The notes under the pieces were generated by a model that was not told where the DNA came from, did no database searches, and saw nothing but the letters and a program-made list of their open reading frames with translations. The position numbers and the translations under genes are program-made. Of a stretch of DNA of 64,000 bases, positions 62,981 through 64,000 are shown one piece after another (within the stretch, counting starts at the first letter, position 1; each line of letters starts with the position of its first letter). Source of the stretch: Ancylomarina sp. 16SWW S1-10-2 (lineage in GTDB: Bacteria; Bacteroidota; Bacteroidia; Bacteroidales; Marinifilaceae); NCBI RefSeq assembly GCF_009669305.1, contig NZ_SADB01000004.1, positions 92,650 to 156,649 of the forward strand, given 5' to 3'.

Positions 62981-64000
62981 ATGGCTCAGGAAGATGTTTT
63001 CAAAAAACTGGTAGCTCATTGTAAAGAATACGGATTCGTATTTCAATCATCAGAAATTTATGATGGTTTGTCTGCGGTTTACGATTATGCGCAATTGGGG
63101 GTTGAATTAAAGAACAACATTAAAAAATATTGGTGGGATTCAATGGTGAAACTGCACGAAAATGTGGTGGGTATTGATTCTGCTATTTTTATGCATCCTA
63201 CCATTTGGAAAGCTTCGGGCCACGTTGATGCTTTTAACGATCCTTTGATTGATAATAAGGATTCTAAAAAGCGTTACAGAGCTGATGTTTTGATTGAAGA
63301 CTTAATGGCTAAGTATGAGACCAAAATGGATAAGGAAGTCGCTAAAGCTAAGAAAAAGTTTGGCGAGACTTTTGATGAGGCTCAGTTTCGTTCTACAAAC
63401 CCTCGTGTGTTAGCCAACAAAGAAAAGATGGATGCTGTGCATACTCGTTTTGTTGAGGCTTTAGATAAAAACGACTTGAATGAGTTGAAGCAAATTATTA
63501 TCGATAATGAGATTGCTTGTCCTATTTCAGGAACAAAGAATTGGACTGATGTTCGTCAGTTTAACTTGATGTTCTCAACTGATATGGGGTCAACATCTGA
63601 CGGAAGTAGTAAAATTTACCTTCGTCCGGAAACGGCTCAGGGTATTTTTGTAAACTACCTGAATGTTCAGAAAACGGGTCGTATGAAAATTCCTTTTGGA
63701 ATTGCACAAATTGGTAAAGCTTTCCGTAACGAGATTGTTGCTCGTCAGTTCATTTTCCGTATGCGTGAGTTTGAACAAATGGAACTGCAGTTCTTTGTTC
63801 GTCCGGGTGACGAAATGAAATGGTTCGAAAAGTGGAAAGAAACACGTATGAGCTGGCATAAAGCACTTGGTTTTCCAGATGATAAATACCGTTTTCACGA
63901 TCACGATAAGTTGGCTCACTATGCTAATGCAGCAACTGATATTGAATTTAAGTTTCCTTTCGGATTTAAAGAGGTTGAAGGAATTCATTCTCGTACCGAT
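62981..64000 (+). CDS. glyS: Glycine--tRNA ligase, single-chain (dimeric) type, 5' part
   Basis: The reading frame is open for 340 codons from the ATG at 62981 to the window end, without a stop, so the gene is truncated by the window. MAQEDVFKKLVAHCKEYGFVFQSSEIYDGL is the family start; DYAQLGVELKNNIKKYWW is motif 1. Motif 2 lies in GIAQIGKAFRNEIVARQFIFRMREFEQMELQFF, which binds ATP and glycine. RPETAQGIF is also conserved. It is the alpha2-type GlyRS that charges tRNA-Gly in the cytoplasm, not the alpha2beta2 type. Confidence 0.95.
   Translation, partial: MAQEDVFKKLVAHCKEYGFVFQSSEIYDGLSAVYDYAQLGVELKNNIKKYWWDSMVKLHENVVGIDSAIFMHPTIWKASGHVDAFNDPLIDNKDSKKRYRADVLIEDLMAKYETKMDKEVAKAKKKFGETFDEAQFRSTNPRVLANKEKMDAVHTRFVEALDKNDLNELKQIIIDNEIACPISGTKNWTDVRQFNLMFSTDMGSTSDGSSKIYLRPETAQGIFVNYLNVQKTGRMKIPFGIAQIGKAFRNEIVARQFIFRMREFEQMELQFFVRPGDEMKWFEKWKETRMSWHKALGFPDDKYRFHDHDKLAHYANAATDIEFKFPFGFKEVEGIHSRTD

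Noticed and set aside
63590-63988. 132-codon minus-strand frame at the window end
   Set aside because: It is antisense to the glycyl-tRNA synthetase gene, whose motifs are unmistakable on the plus strand.
1-64000. Search by eye for CRISPR arrays, prophage genes, transposases, restriction systems and toxin-antitoxin pairs
   Set aside because: No regularly spaced repeats and no protein of these families was seen; the window is essentially core chromosome.

Overview
The window is AT-rich chromosomal DNA from a member of the Bacteroidota. It is most likely a marine, Marinifilum/Labilibaculum-like member of the Bacteroidales/Marinilabiliales, although the genus cannot be fixed from sequence alone. 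Three things support this. First, -7 boxes of the form TAnnTTTG lie a short distance before many genes, while purine-rich Shine-Dalgarno sites are largely absent. Second, several families are typical of the phylum: a GT117/DUF2723 membrane protein, DUF5723, DUF4834, DUF6132, the dCMP deaminase-CtpA pair and the yceD-rpmF-fabH group. Third, the encoded proteins include heptose-sugar enzymes and many lipoproteins, which indicates a Gram-negative envelope. No phage, plasmid, insertion sequence, CRISPR array or rRNA was seen. Most of the window is housekeeping sequence.

Layout. 1-434 is repeat-bearing intergenic DNA leading to rpsP-rimM (435-1536). 1.7-4.1 kb carries a thioesterase, a small membrane protein, an ArsC-like reductase and a nuclease-fold lipoprotein. 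4.3-8.35 kb is the mutA-mutB methylmalonyl-CoA mutase operon. A 597-bp gene-free stretch with nested inverted repeats follows. 9.0-16.6 kb holds dCMP deaminase, a CtpA protease, a duplicated Spy/CpxP-like protein, a 5'-nucleotidase lipoprotein, GmhA and a voltage-gated-type potassium channel. 16.7-21.8 kb holds mutL, two rhomboid proteases and a membrane EEP protein. 21.9-28.5 kb is mainly minus strand: fabH, rpmF, yceD, an orphan histidine kinase, selU, an AIM24 protein and rsgA.

29.1-41.6 kb is bounded by two identical tRNA-Gln(UUG) genes, each inside the same 149-bp cassette. Between them lie a SulP transporter, folK, sppA, three small membrane or lipoprotein genes, purU, a serine hydrolase, an unlisted 57-residue membrane protein and the GT117 protein. 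41.8-48.1 kb holds a heptosyltransferase, tandem universal stress proteins, rdgB, recO and tandem deoxynucleoside kinases. 48.2-54.5 kb holds a GH3-family protein with a secreted partner, rbfA, a LolC/E-like permease and dusB. 54.8-60.9 kb is an envelope cluster: a 921-residue membrane-anchored protein with a C-terminal propeller-like half, a lipoprotein and a DUF5723 barrel. 61.1-64.0 kb holds a secreted thioredoxin protein, a DUF4834 protein and the 5' part of glycyl-tRNA synthetase, which runs off the end.

Genes that work together: rpsP, rimM, rbfA, rsgA, rpmF and yceD serve ribosome assembly. mutL, recO, rdgB, dCMP deaminase and the two deoxynucleoside kinases serve DNA repair and nucleotide supply. 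GmhA and the GT9 enzyme serve lipopolysaccharide heptose. selU modifies the wobble uridine of tRNAs such as the tRNA-Gln(UUG) encoded here. The least understood parts are the 54.8-60.9 kb envelope cluster, the GH3 pair, the duplicated Spy-like protein and the structured non-coding stretch near 8.6 kb.
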